DNA of 5,102 nucleotides, taken from assembly GCA_030593425.1 (NCBI GenBank), contig JAUVHF010000128.1, forward strand, positions 1-5,102. The letters are read 5' to 3'. Below the pieces are notes generated by a model. That model ran no database searches and had not been told where the DNA came from. It saw only the letters and a list, made by a program, of their open reading frames with translations. Position 1 is the stretch's first letter. Each line of letters starts with the position of its first letter. Positions 5,090-5,102 of this stretch are shown in pieces. A program made the position numbers and the translations under genes. Origin of the DNA: Anaerolineales bacterium. Lineage in GTDB: Bacteria > Chloroflexota > Anaerolineae > UBA7937.

Positions 5090-5102
5090 ACCACTTAGGT
5101 AA

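Overview
The window looks like chromosomal DNA from a GC-rich bacterium. Compact overlapping genes, Shine-Dalgarno sites and sigma-70-type promoters argue for a bacterium. A membrane-anchored protein with a long Thr/Pro repeat (TPTPTETPT style) beside a TgpA-type transglutaminase is a combination I associate with Chloroflexota. That taxonomic guess is inference only. I see no RNA gene, CRISPR array or insertion sequence.

Left part (1-1796, minus strand): a large membrane protein with a transglutaminase core, cut by the left edge of the window. The Cys, His and Asp of the active site are all visible. Because its frame has no stop inside the window, it is easily missed when only closed reading frames are considered. 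A strong promoter (TTGACA, 17 bp, TATCAT) lies just upstream. It is back to back with a second promoter that reads rightwards into a Thr/Pro-rich, single-pass membrane protein (about 2000-2620). That protein carries two copies of a ~100-bp direct repeat.

Middle (2681-3303, plus strand): a promoter drives a 51-residue ribbon-helix-helix protein, followed by a stand-alone ModE DNA-binding domain that lacks the usual oxyanion-binding Mop part.

Right part (3304-5066, plus strand): a tungstate/molybdate uptake operon. A promoter overlaps an inverted repeat that matches the layout of the ModE operator. Next comes a 100-residue membrane protein that looks like a MOT1-family molybdate transporter with its whole middle deleted, then tupB (permease) and tupC (ATPase). 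These last three genes overlap one another by 13 and 4 bases. The binding-protein gene tupA is not in the window.

How they fit together (inference): ModE, made just upstream, sits on the operator and shuts off the transporter operon when the oxyanion is sufficient. TupB and TupC form the membrane and energy parts of the ABC importer. The shortened MOT1-like protein is either a decaying remnant kept for translational coupling or a small membrane protein with a role of its own. It is the most unusual item in the window.
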